Of a DNA stretch of 64,000 bases, positions 9,866-19,800 are shown one piece after another; position 1 is the first letter of the stretch, and each line of letters begins with the position of its first letter. Source of the DNA: Spinacia oleracea (Eukaryota > Streptophyta > Magnoliopsida > Caryophyllales > Amaranthaceae). The notes beneath the pieces were generated by a model. The model ran no database searches. It was not told where the DNA came from and saw only the letters and a list, made by a program, of their open reading frames with translations. The position numbers and the translations under genes were made by a program. The stretch lies in assembly GCF_020520425.1 (NCBI RefSeq), contig NC_079491.1, forward strand, positions 4,947,143 to 5,011,142. Reading direction: 5' to 3'.

Positions 9866-11182
9866 TTTGGTCTGATATAACATATCTAGATGGGAAAATA
9901 CTTCCTCCAAAAGAACTTAAGCTCATATGGCATTTCTGACAATTTTGCGCCTCCATTTTTCCTTGGTGAACTAATGTGGGTTGAACGTTGCCTGAAAGAC
10001 AAAAGAGAAGGGTTTTTCCAAGCTCTTGCCGGTACCAATTTATGCTGCAAAATTCATAGGATATCTCTATTATATAGATGAGCAACTCATAGTTTCAGTC
10101 CGGCATTTTCTGATTCTCACGAGCTTCCAAAAGTGCTTACATATTTGCACCAAATATATCGTTGGATTCTTGTATTGGTCAACTGTGTATTTTTCATTTT
10201 GTGTGAAGGCATAAAGAGTCTACAGACAACAGTACATGAATGGAGCAAAAGGTAACTAGAGGGGGTCGAAATCGTGATAAAAGAGACATATGGCCACAAA
10301 TATACAAGGCTATAATATGAGCACTCTGTTTTCAGTGTTAACAAGCTTAATCACAATGAGAAAGAATGAAAGATCACCTTTCAAACCTTCCTCGGAATAT
10401 AATGCTTCTTGTATAGAGGTAGGCCCTGATCTTTTGGGAAACCCGGCTTTAGGTCAACAATCTCCAGGGCTAGTTGGACATCGGGTTAAAGAAACACGCT
10501 TATGCAAGGGGGGATTCTGGGAAATGCAGCATAATAAGTGAGAAAAGAGAGTCAAAAGCACCATCTTTAGCATATACTTCAAAATTCAGTTAGGCAATTG
10601 TCTATCACACACAATGATTCTCAATATCATCCTAAAGAATTATGAATGTAAATACTCTGTGCAAGTTATACTCATCAATTTTCATAGAAGTTTCAACTGT
10701 TCCTCTGTTTTACATGTCTACTTCCAAGGCAGATGAATGAGTTGGGTGAAAATCCGTTCTGATTCATGAGTGACAATTGCATTTGCGGTCCTGAATAGCA
10801 GAGTTCTATAAAAACACCAGCAAATTTTGATAGCATATAGTGCATGCTCATCCAAGGGTTCCATTTTACTAGACACCCACAGAAATTTTACCCACATGTT
10901 ATCCAGAATCAACTCATAAGTGATATTCCGTATTTGAATATGAACAAATACTGTAATTTTTCTGATTCCAAAAACACACCAATTAAACTGTCAAAGTGCC
11001 ATGTAGCACATTTACAAAACATGATAATAAGTCTTAACTAAATTAAGATAACTCGAACAAATATTCAGCAAGCAAATGCATCAGCATATTCCATACATGA
11101 TACATATCATAGTTTGAAGTTGAAGGATTCAGTGTGGTAAACTTTACCCTGATCAAGTTTCAGGGGGTCCATTCTTCCAATT
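9866..11182. other. Intergenic, 3' side of F-box gene 3
   Basis: No complete gene. Around 9900-10070 the minus strand has a short open stretch (NVQPTLVHQGKMEAQNCQKC) that could be an exon-like fragment of unknown origin. A phrase AGTGAGAAAAGAGAGTCAAA occurs at both about 9523 and 10538. The right part should include the 3' UTR of F-box gene 3. Confidence 0.35.
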
Positions 11183-12388
11183 TCAGGACAAAGAAAATTC
11201 TGAATTGAACCATGCTGAAGGTGGCCACAATATGTCAGAATATCCAGGAAAAGCTGATATAGGTCCAGCATTGCCATCCTCAAAGTGGAATATAGTAACT
11301 TCCAATTCCTTGCTAGCTCCACGGAATGATGATTCAGTATATGAGGGGAATGAACCAGATAAAAAAAATATGCAATTACCTCTAAAACCGGGAAAATCAG
11401 CTACAGATGCAAAGAAGCACCAATCAACGCCCACAAACAATATTCTATCATCTCCAATGCCAATAACTTCATCCAATTTACAATTCCCTTCATCCAACCT
11501 ATAAACCTTAAAATGAATCTTCTCACCACAGTCAACATCCCTTTCAACCATATATAAAACACCAGAAGAATCCACCACCAACCGCTTCCTCCTATCACTA
11601 TAACGTCCACTAGAAATGGTATCGTTCACAATACATTCCATCTTCAATGTTTGTTGAGACTCCCCATCATAATGAACAACATAGACTCTTCCCATGCGAT
11701 CGACAGTGTAAACTCTCTTCTTAAAATTCACAATGTCATCAAATTTTGAGGTTCCCTGAAAAGATAAACACCCCCAATCATATCTCTGTGACAATCTCAC
11801 CCACGCAATACGACCGTGCTCAACCCTTACCAAAGCGGTGTAATCCTTAATTGACAAAGGCTCAAAACAAGCTGGGTTTCCGAACATAACCAATTTTTTG
11901 TCAATACAATGATTAATCCCCGGTGATCTTAGAGTGTATCCTCTTGCAATAACGGAGACATGAAAATCGGACAAATTCAAAGCATTGGGAATATGCACAT
12001 TTGCAGGTAAATTACCTTTAGCACTAATTCCAGACAAAGGTAGTCGAACACAGAGTTTACCTCGGTAAAATTCTTCTACAGTAACGAGCCAGGGTTTCGT
12101 AGATTCTGGAATGTTCCGGGGTCGGATGAGATAAACGGCGTCGGCGATCAGGTGGTGAAGGGTTCCACGAGATAGAGAAGAGAAGAAGTCGGGATCAACG
12201 GCGCAGAATCTGTGAGGAAACAGAGGAGAGAGATGAGGGAGGTTTCGTGGGATTCTGGCGAAAGAAAATCGCCAATCCTTGCAAACTTCTCGGAAATTGT
12301 AGACGTTGGGTCTTGTTCCGAGCCGATTGGCGATTTCCGAGAGGAGTTCCGGGCAAAGCTCCGACCAATTGCTTTCCTGCGGTTCCAT
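11183..12388 (-). CDS. F-box/DUF295 (SKIP23-like) protein 3
   Basis: 401 residues starting at MEPQESNWSELCPELLSE. An in-frame ATG seven codons upstream (12407-12409) is possible but less family-like. The F-box spans about residues 7-45 (ELCPELLSEIANRLGTRPN, then FREVCKDWRFSF). The DUF295 region shows TSKFDDIVNFKKRVYTVDRM, KRLVVDSSGVLYMVERD, FKVYRLDEGNCKLDEV and FFASVADFPGFRGNCIFFLS, and it ends with DILWPPSAWF plus a short tail. It shares family signatures with the two copies 4-8 kb to the left but is clearly diverged, so the duplication is not recent. The presumed role is substrate recognition in an SCF ligase. Confidence 0.92.
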   Translation of the reverse strand: MEPQESNWSELCPELLSEIANRLGTRPNVYNFREVCKDWRFSFARIPRNLPHLSPLFPHRFCAVDPDFFSSLSRGTLHHLIADAVYLIRPRNIPESTKPWLVTVEEFYRGKLCVRLPLSGISAKGNLPANVHIPNALNLSDFHVSVIARGYTLRSPGINHCIDKKLVMFGNPACFEPLSIKDYTALVRVEHGRIAWVRLSQRYDWGCLSFQGTSKFDDIVNFKKRVYTVDRMGRVYVVHYDGESQQTLKMECIVNDTISSGRYSDRRKRLVVDSSGVLYMVERDVDCGEKIHFKVYRLDEGNCKLDEVIGIGDDRILFVGVDWCFFASVADFPGFRGNCIFFLSGSFPSYTESSFRGASKELEVTIFHFEDGNAGPISAFPGYSDILWPPSAWFNSEFSLS

Positions 12389-12689
12389 TTTTGTGCAAAA
12401 CCCTAACAATCGCCGGCAACCCTTAGAAAAATTGGGGATTTTGATTGGTTCAATAGCCTCCGTTGACTAACTTTATTGTTCTCTCTCATAAGTTTACAAG
12501 ACGTGCATTCCTCATTTTACTCTCTGTTTTCTGATTTACATCATTTGCCCTTTTTCGTTGTTTTCAAAATTTATACAGAACACTTTCAACTGTTAAAAAA
12601 GGACCTGTTTATAAAAATAAAAACATGTAGTTAATTTTTTTTTTTTATAAGGAAAGAAAAACCAGTTTAATCCCTTTGTAACGCAATTT
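12389..12689. other. Promoter-side intergenic of F-box gene 3
   Basis: AT-rich sequence with no gene. It should hold the promoter of the minus-strand F-box gene, but no confident TATA box was picked out. Confidence 0.35.
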
Positions 12690-12943
12690 GGATTATACAC
12701 CCGGGTGCACAATGCTCATTGTGCACCATGTTGAACATTTATTGAAAACATAATGAACATTGAGAACGATTTCAATGTACATGTACTAGTGAAATATTTG
12801 AACTATATGTTCTATGAATTTGAACTATATGTTCATTGACTATATGTTCCTTGGGTATGAACAATATGTTCTTTGGGTATGAACAATATGTTCTTTGTAA
12901 AACAGGGTGCATAGTGAGCATTGTGCACCCGGGTGTATAAACC
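12690..12943. mobile_element. MITE with TTATACACCCGGGTGCAC inverted ends
   Basis: The two ends are inverted copies: left TTATACACCCGGGTGCAC followed by AATGCTCA, right the complement. The interior has tandem GAACTATATGTTC/GAACAATATGTTC palindromic units. A diverged array of similar GAACATATAGTT units occurs at about 60,650-60,760. No clear target duplication, so the superfamily is undecided. Confidence 0.7.
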
Positions 12944-12949
12944 ATATTT

Positions 12950-13197
12950 TGCCTTTGTAAGGGCAAACCTAAAGCATCCTTATGGATGACGAGGGAGAGA
13001 GAATGGTCAAAAGACGAAAACCACAACGACATAGAATTATAAGAAGTTCCTTTTGTCGCCATAAAATCCGCCACTTGATTAGCTTCCCGTAATAATGGTT
13101 GATCATAAAGCCTGATCAGATTTTTGTAACCCAACGCTAAAGCACACTTCACCCCTTCTCTTAGAGTCAACCTTTGGTATATCAATGATATAAACAA
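12950..13197 (-). mobile_element. LINE RNase H-domain fragment
   Basis: The minus strand encodes LREGVKCALALGYKNLI then LLREANQVADFMATKG, the central and C-terminal signatures of the RNase H domain at the end of plant L1-type ORF2 proteins. About 80 residues remain and sequence between the two motifs is missing. No reverse transcriptase is present. A dead LINE remnant. Confidence 0.7.
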
Positions 13198-14765
13198 CTA
13201 TATTTTGTAACTATTTTAACAGGCAGCTCGCAAAAAAAGAAGAAGTAGAAAAGGTAAATAAATAAAATTGTATATTAAATAAAATATTATAAGGAGCTAC
13301 CAAGTATTGTAGTCAACCAATATGAAACTTTGTAGCTTAAAAGCATTGTAACTAGAAATTTGATGTGGCAAATTTAGCTACAACACCTTGAAACTAACCT
13401 TTGGAATTGCTCTAAAACTTCTCCTTTTGACATAAAATTGTGGAGTAATTATTTATTGTTTATCCCTCCTATTTGCCCCGCTTGCATCAATTCATTAGTA
13501 ATACTCTATGCATGCGATGTGTGCAGATATTTTCAAAAATCTGATTTGATATATACGCAAGTAATGGTCCAACGTTTTATAAATTTGATTAACAATTTTT
13601 GTAAGTTTTAATATTTTATGTGGGCACCTAAGTGATAAGATACTACACTAAAGTTTTATCAGAATAAACAAAAATAATACTCTAGATTTTCTTTTCTAAT
13701 TTGTTAATCAAAACATAGTCCTATATACACGTTACGCGTGATTAAAAGTATGCACATTTGCTAAAACATGAAATAAATTTTATTTAACACTAAAGAAAAA
13801 ATAAACATATTTATATGTAACAAAATCTATTTAGGAAGTAAGGTAATAACAAATTAACTAAAATGAACGTAAAAGATTGTGTTTTTGACTTGTATATTTT
13901 ATTTTTTGCGTTTTTTGCCGCAAGGAGCTTGTATCACCTTATAAAATTACAAACTAGCTCTTAGATGCGTTCCCTAAAAAGAAATTAAATAAATAAAAAA
14001 TAATGTAATCCTAATTTCAGTTCAGGAGAAGACATGTAGCTTCCGTCCTCAATAGGCAAGTTTAGAGTTCTGCTTTGAAAAAGATGTGCTTGGTTCAGGA
14101 TCAGAGGATGACATCTCCTTTTCTTTTTGCAATATTTCCTACTTAAAGCTCGAACCCCATTCCATAAGATACAAAGGTAAGTATCCAGTATTCAAGGAAT
14201 CAAGACACATGGAGATGACATTCCAAGGGCGAAAAATATAGTTGACGCTGTCACTGATACAAGACTCGCCTTTCCTTATTGGTTCAATCCAATTCTTCAG
14301 CATCAAAAAAAAAAACTGATACAAGACTCGCAATCAAACCTGAACCAGCAGGAGCACATAATTTGTTCACCAAGTCCATTATTCTGAGAACTGAATTGAA
14401 CTTTTTTAAATAGTCTAGAAGGCTGGTCTTCTTATATCAAACAACCCCTGCAGAGAATTACTAATTGATAAGATGTTCAAGAAATACAATCTTAATCACA
14501 AAAAAAAAAAAACCAAATAATTAATATCTTTTATATATATAACATCAAGCTAAGGTTTGAAATGTAGGATTCTGACAAGTGAAGAGTAAAAAATAGATGG
14601 TCTTGGTAATAATAACAAGAGAAGTGCAATTATGCACTCTTTTCTCTTCTGAAACAAAATGATGTTCACCATTCTCTTTCAATCAAGATGGTTTCTTTAA
14701 GGGTTGAAAGCACTCAGCCCATGAGAGATAAGTTACCAAAACAAGTAATGAAAAAAGTATGCCCT
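13198..14765. other. AT-rich intergenic, possible exon remnant near 14,050-14,130
   Basis: Mostly non-coding. On the minus strand near 14,052-14,130 a short frame reads KEKEMSSSDPEPSTSFSKQN and ends KLAY-stop. It resembles a terminal exon but cannot be tied to a gene with certainty. Confidence 0.3.
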
Positions 14766-15167
14766 TTAAATCCGCACAAATTCTTATTTACAATGGTTGT
14801 ACAATAAATATTGTACACCGGAGTAAAAGTTAACTCAAAATGCTTAAAAGTTAAGCTTATATATGTAAAAGTTATCTATTTTTTTAGTGATAAATTTTTT
14901 CATTTTAATAAAACTTATTTCTTCAAAATCACTAATAAGGTATAAAATTAATCATTTAACCTTTTAAAATTTTTATCTATCAACGTTTATAAAAGTTAAT
15001 CAAAACTAGGTTAAAGTTACAAAAAAATGGTAAAAGTTATCTTGGTGTACAATAAATTTATTGTACACCTTGTGCGCGCAAGACCTTTTGTTAAATCCGA
15101 GTAGATCAGTAAAACCATTACTGCAACTATAATGACAAATTTTGTAATAGTGTCAAATTTGAAGGAC
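14700..15167 (-). pseudogene. Membrane-protein exon interrupted by the MULE MITE
   Basis: A strong acceptor (TTTTCTTCTTACAG on the minus strand, ending 15,168) precedes a frame reading SFKFDTITKFVIIVAVMVLL then IYSDL, which contains a clear transmembrane helix. The 9-bp MITE duplication falls in this frame. With the MITE and one duplication taken out, the frame continues KGILFSLLVLVTYLSWAECF to a stop near 14,700. This suggests a host exon that later received the MITE. The upstream exon and the gene's identity are unknown. Confidence 0.4.
14775..15090. mobile_element. MULE-type MITE with 9-bp target duplication (copy 1)
   Basis: 316 bp flanked by TTAAATCCG at 14,766-14,774 and 15,091-15,099. 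A 9-bp duplication is typical of Mutator-like elements. The ends are imperfect inverted repeats (CACAAATTCTTATTTACAA against CAAAAGGTCTTGCGCG), and each end holds a GTACAATAAAT...ATTGTAC palindrome. A related copy is at 23.5 kb. No coding capacity. Confidence 0.82.
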
Positions 15168-15546
15168 CTGTAAGAAGAAAAGCGATGAACACAATTCATT
15201 TCTGCTACTGTAAATAATTAACATACAAAACCCAAGCTTAACATTAATATGAATCTTTGACCACAATGCAAATGAGCCATGTTTCTACATATGGAATCGA
15301 AAAACGTAGAAGATAAATGAGTCCATAAACAATCGCATCGTAAACTATTAGGTCCTTAGATAAGGGGTAATACATAGTACATATTAATAACATAGAGATA
15401 GCAAACAACATTTACAGACCTCAAATATTCAAAATTGAATCCACATACCAAACTACTAATTAAAACAAAATAATTCAGACACTCCAATCAAAGTACGATG
15501 CAGAAACTTTTACAATGGCACCAAACCATGGTATTACACATTCAAT

Positions 15547-16262
15547 TTATCCTATCCCTCCCACAACCTGAAAAAAAATACAATTTTAATAATGCTAACC
15601 TAACCAAAACAATAATCTAACATGCCAACATTTCTGCAACAAACAAAAGACTCTTAAGAAAACATCCACACTTTTGACATCATCAACTTTAATTAATTCA
15701 GAAACTAACTAACAAATCAAATTACCCTATCCAACTAATTAGCACAAAAGAAATACATTATATGCTTTAAATTGATAGGGAGAGAGTAGAAATTGAAGTA
15801 TAACTGCTGCTTCTTATTTTTTTTATTCTCTTTCCAAGCTACAATCGCTCATCATATAACAATTGTTATTCAAAATCGAATCTAATTCAATCAATAGCAA
15901 CAAAATAAGGGAAACAAATAAACCCATTTGAGAAAATCATTAACAACCTAGAAATATTTTTTGTTCTCTTCCAATTAACATAAACACCACAACCTTCCTC
16001 GATAAACACTTGTTTAAAAAAAATTACAATTAATCTGTCAGTTGCTAAGACATCAGATCGAATTCAACATAATCTGTGGAAATAAAACTGCGCTAAAATT
16101 TTAGTTGGAAACCCTAGAATGCGTTCAGATTGTCATGAATTGTGGAAATAAACAAAGAAGATTGGAGAGAGATCAGTTGCGTACCTTCGTCACGACAAGA
16201 ACGAAGGGTTGTGGAGTGGCCAGCAGTTGGCCGAGGGAGGGATACATAGCGTAGTCTGCCAT
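15547..16262 (-). CDS. Possible two-exon gene for a 32-residue protein
   Basis: Exon 1 (16,262-16,185) encodes MADYAMYPSLGQLLATPQPF and VLVVTK, ending at a GTACGC donor in phase 0. A polypyrimidine tract and CAG acceptor lead into 15,567-15,547, encoding VVGGIG and a stop. GC content of exon 1 is higher than the surroundings and the 5' leader is C/T-rich, as in transcribed plant genes. I do not recognise the peptide. It could instead be the 5' exon of a longer gene, possibly joined to the membrane exon near 15.1 kb, but the phases I can see do not fit that. Confidence 0.35.
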
Positions 16263-16934
16263 CCAGCAAAAATTGAAGGGAGAGAAAGTGAGCGGCTGGA
16301 ATGATGGATGGGCAGGATGCCAAGAACAAAGGGAAGGTGAATTAAAGGGCAAAAGTGTATTTTCAAGGTTTATAAGGGTGATTTAGGCAGCACACTGTTC
16401 TTAAGAAAATCCTGAATTTTTTGAAGAAGGATTCTAGGGTTATTGTTGGCATTAATTGAAATATTAAATGACAATTTTTGGCTTTTTAAAGGGTATAGAT
16501 TTATTTTATTGAAGCTTTGGTGTTCATAAATTTGTGAAACTCGCATGCTTTATTTTCCTTGTTGAATTCATGTGGAGTTGAAAGTATCATCTTGTCTGCT
16601 AAACTCACATGCTTTATTTTCCTTGTTGAATTCATGTGAAGTTGAAAGTATCACCTTATTTGCTAAAAAAGATATGATATGGAATTGAATGAAAGTAGTT
16701 TCTAGCAAGAAGATGAACATAGATACTGAATATTAGTAGAGTTGTGTATGGAGGTGTTTTGATTTTATATTCACTTGAATCAATCTCCTAAGTAAATAAT
16801 TATTTTTAACTAGTTCCTATTTGAATTATATGTAATATCAAGGTTCTAAGAATGATCATAACGTTTATTTATAAGCAATTCCTATTATACGACGTATGAT
16901 ATATATCTTATTACTATATTAATTTCATATAGAT
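16263..16934. other. Intergenic with a 64-bp tandem pair
   Basis: Two copies of CATGCTTTATTTTCCTTGTT...GTTGAAAGTATCA (from 16,544 and 16,608, period 64) are the only clear structure. It would also hold the promoter of the putative small gene. Confidence 0.5.
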
Positions 16935-17125
16935 ATGGATACAAGTTGGATCGATCTACCTATTGGCCACCCTAAGTATGTCGAGGGTTGTATGCAATTC
17001 ATTGAGTTTGCTAAAGAAGATCTAGTCCATGGAATAATTAGATGCCCTTGTAAGAATTGTAAGGTGGAGAAATGGTTCCCAGTAAATGTAGTAGAGGGAC
17101 ATATTTTGTTTAAGGGGTTTATAAG
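16935..17125 (+). mobile_element. CACTA (En/Spm) transposase N-terminal fragment
   Basis: Reads MDTSWIDLPIGHPKYVEGCM, QFIEFAKED then IIRCPCKNCKVEKWF and VNVVEGHILFKGF. This is the transposase-associated domain found at the start of plant CACTA transposases, with its CPC..C motif. A TTTCATATAG acceptor precedes the ATG as in intact elements. The transposase body is absent. Confidence 0.8.
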
Positions 17126-17200
17126 TCGTATATTTATTTGGACTTCCTCCTTCCTCGTAATACCTCCCACATTTATTTCTCTCTCAGGTTTTCTTTCAAA

Positions 17201-17707
17201 ATGAATCGGACTCCTGCCATGGTGGCTCAATACGATGAATTGAGATCTTTGAGATTTGAAGCTGATAGACAGATTGATACCTTTCTTAATAACGCGAATG
17301 ATCTTATTACTTCCCTTCAGACACAGTTATTGACTCTATGCTTCGGCAACACAGTGATAAGCCTGATAACTCAGCATTCAGTAATATGTGGCAATCGCAA
17401 GCTTCTAATTGAGTTGGTACTGGTTAATTGTATGTTCTTCCTGATGAGTGCTTATCTGGCCTTCCTAAAGATTGGTAATCTTCAAATTTCTATGCGAAGT
17501 TGGAAAAGAAAGAACACATATCTTCGTAAATGGATGAGGTACTTGGAATACGCTGATAAGTACGAGTGCAACACTTTTAGCCGTGAAACGGATATCGACA
17601 TGATTAAGAAGGTGCTCTATAAGGCGTTGATAAGTAGTCTTATGTTTGGTCTCTGCTACGGGGCGCGCCGTGCTGTTTATTTGCTCATACAGTTTGTTTT
17701 GCCATGA
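17201..17707 (+). CDS. Unrecognised open frame of about 168 residues
   Basis: Begins MNRTPAMVAQYDELRSLRFE, continues ADRQIDTFLNNANDLITSLQ with a coiled-coil-like character, and ends hydrophobic. I do not recognise it. It directly follows the CACTA fragment and may be TE-captured or chance. A GTAAGC donor-like site (17,756) follows an open stretch beyond the stop in another frame. Confidence 0.25.
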   Translation: MNRTPAMVAQYDELRSLRFEADRQIDTFLNNANDLITSLQTQLLTLCFGNTVISLITQHSVICGNRKLLIELVLVNCMFFLMSAYLAFLKIGNLQISMRSWKRKNTYLRKWMRYLEYADKYECNTFSRETDIDMIKKVLYKALISSLMFGLCYGARRAVYLLIQFVLP

Positions 17708-17821
17708 CCCTGCAACTGGACCGGCGTCATCACCATCACCTGCACCTTGGTCTGGTAAGCTTACTTTAAACTGAATGCAAATAGCTGTTAGGTTGAAGAA
17801 CTCATCACGGTATCACTAATA

Positions 17822-17922
17822 AATAACTAATAAAGTCAAATTTTAAAAAAAAGTTTAATAATGTGAGTACATTACCCTTATTCATTGTCGCTCCTTTTTT
17901 AAAATTTGACTTTATTAGTTAT
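17822..17922. repeat. Perfect inverted repeat (23 bp arms)
   Basis: AATAACTAATAAAGTCAAAT at the left is matched by its complement ending at about 17,922, with a loop of some 55 bases. Probably a MITE remnant, family not determined. Confidence 0.7.
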
Positions 17923-18114
17923 TTATTTTTAAAATGGGGGATAATGCTTTTATTAAACTTTTTTTTAAAATGGGGGATAATGTTGATTGTTGATTTGTTA
18001 ATAATGTCGTTGTCTCTGCTCAAATTTCCACTTTGATTAATATTGTTTTATTGTTCACATTTTGATATTCTGATATCATTTTCAGTCTGACGGCCTGAAG
18101 ACGATGATGACACT

Positions 18115-18745
18115 TCAGTCTAATACCTTGTTGGCGTGACGAAGCTTAGCATAGGCATTGACAATATCCATTGGTACCTTGACATTCTCAATTGGCAAGA
18201 ACTCACCTTGGACCTGTGTAGCATTTGCTAGTTCCTCTGGAATAGAATCACCAGCCTGTAAAGTAACAATCAAGTTAGACAAATTAAATGCTGATTTACC
18301 TAACAGTGTAAAATGATTTTCGTGGAAAACAATTTACAAGAACAATTCTAAAATTAGGTTTCCGTAAATAGAAGTAAAATGAAAGGGGAAGGAAAGTAAG
18401 CAGGTAGTGAAGGGAGTGTACAAGTGAGATAAGGAAAAGGAAGTAAAAAAGTGTTCCCTTCAGTTCTGAAGGGAAAATGGTTTTACATCATTAGGAGAGC
18501 AATTTTACTCCTAAGGAAAATGATTTTACACTTCTTTGCCAACTATACAATGTAAAATTGAAAAGAGAGGAAAAATGTTTTTCTAAAAACAGTTTTACGT
18601 CCTACCAACCGGGGAATTGATGGAATAAAGATAGGTAGAAAAATCCAAATTTACCTTGAACTTCCTGGCGTGCCTTGGGAAGACAACAAGTTTAGCCTTG
18701 TAGGTCTTACGCCTCTGCACATTAGTTTGCAGACCTGGCTGAGAT
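18115..18745 (-). pseudogene. Ribosomal protein L13 (eL13) gene fragment
   Basis: Two exon-like pieces on the minus strand. The first (about 18,745-18,655) reads [20 protein letters not shown] then HARKFK and ends at a GTAAAT donor. The second (18,255-18,115) follows a TTTACAG acceptor and reads AGDSIPEELANATQVQGEFL then PIENVKVPMDIVNAYAKLRH and ANKVLD-stop. The [20 protein letters not shown] and GDSxPEELANATQVQG motifs are those of eukaryotic L13. The N-terminal half and the normal C-terminus are missing and the last third is diverged, so this is a partial, probably non-functional copy with its intron retained. Confidence 0.75.
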
Positions 18746-19274
18746 CAATGAGTTCCAACACGTGGGACCATCCAACAGCGAGGATAAAACCGTAGTAAAG
18801 AGTTAGAGTTGGGGGCAAAATCGTAATAGCACTATTGGATGAATAGTATAAATCAACTCCTCACTTTTAAAGGTTGTAAGATAATGAAATTTGTCTAAAA
18901 ATTAACGGACTTTTTGAACAAAAATATGAGACAATGTTCTTAATATCGGAGGGAGTAGTATGAGAAAACTTCCGCTCGTATTCTTTGAAGCTAAAGGACC
19001 GGGCCGCACGTTATGTTGCATCCACTGGTCGTACCTTCCCTTTACAAAAAAATGTGTTGGGTAGCTAAAGAGATTAAAGCCTATACAGAGGCATAGGTGA
19101 TAAGCAACAGGGAGTATGGTAGGCGCCGTGGCAGATATATGGACAAGACCCATCAAGCAAGTACTTTGCATTTACTCCCCATTCTAGATGTTAATCCAAC
19201 ACACACCATTCAAACTCAGAATTTGAAAATGGGTCAGTCATCGGCTCCGATCACCGTGGTTGGAACTGAAGTAA
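18746..19274. other. Intergenic with a Stowaway-like end
   Basis: Contains CGGAGGGAGTA at about 18,951, the usual right end of Stowaway MITEs, without a clear left partner. No gene. Confidence 0.4.
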
Positions 19275-19800
19275 CTTGGACTCTTGGTGTATTATGAAAT
19301 ATTATTTCTAAAGTTGCATTAAGTTTACAAAGTCGTCTTGAAGAAGAGGGTATTGGAGTTGATTAGAGTCATTAGGAAATACGAATTATTAGTCGAATCC
19401 TTATTTTGGGACGTCTATAGTCAGTAGTCTTGAATGTTGAATCCATTCAAGCCTTATGCAGGCTGACCACTAGCGTCATAGTCCCGTTGGATCACTAGTG
19501 AAATTGGCTAAGTAAGGAAACTTGTAAGAAAGAGTGTTTGGAAAGGTTTTTGTATTGCTTGAGAATGATAAGAATGTGTTGGTTGGCTGTACAAATGAAC
19601 GGGGAAACCTATATATAAGCACCCAATTCCCCAGAGCCTTCTACTCGAGAACATTCTCACCACTTTTTACATACAAGAGCCTACAACATTATAGATTGTT
19701 CCCACCTCCAAGGGAACTTCCTATACAAGGAGGTATCTAGAAATATTTGTAAAGAAAAGTTCTAGACTCACCCTAGCTAGAACCTTCAAGAAACAACATG
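19275..19800 (+). mobile_element. Probable LTR fossil
   Basis: About 500 bp with a promoter-like CTATATATAAGCACC near 19,610. The first 190 bp resemble a diverged segment at 47,150-47,340 (GTTGCATTAAGTTT..AAAG, GAGGGTAT..TGGAGTTGA). A dispersed repeat with a built-in promoter suggests an old LTR. Ends and family are uncertain; it is broken and looks old. Confidence 0.35.
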
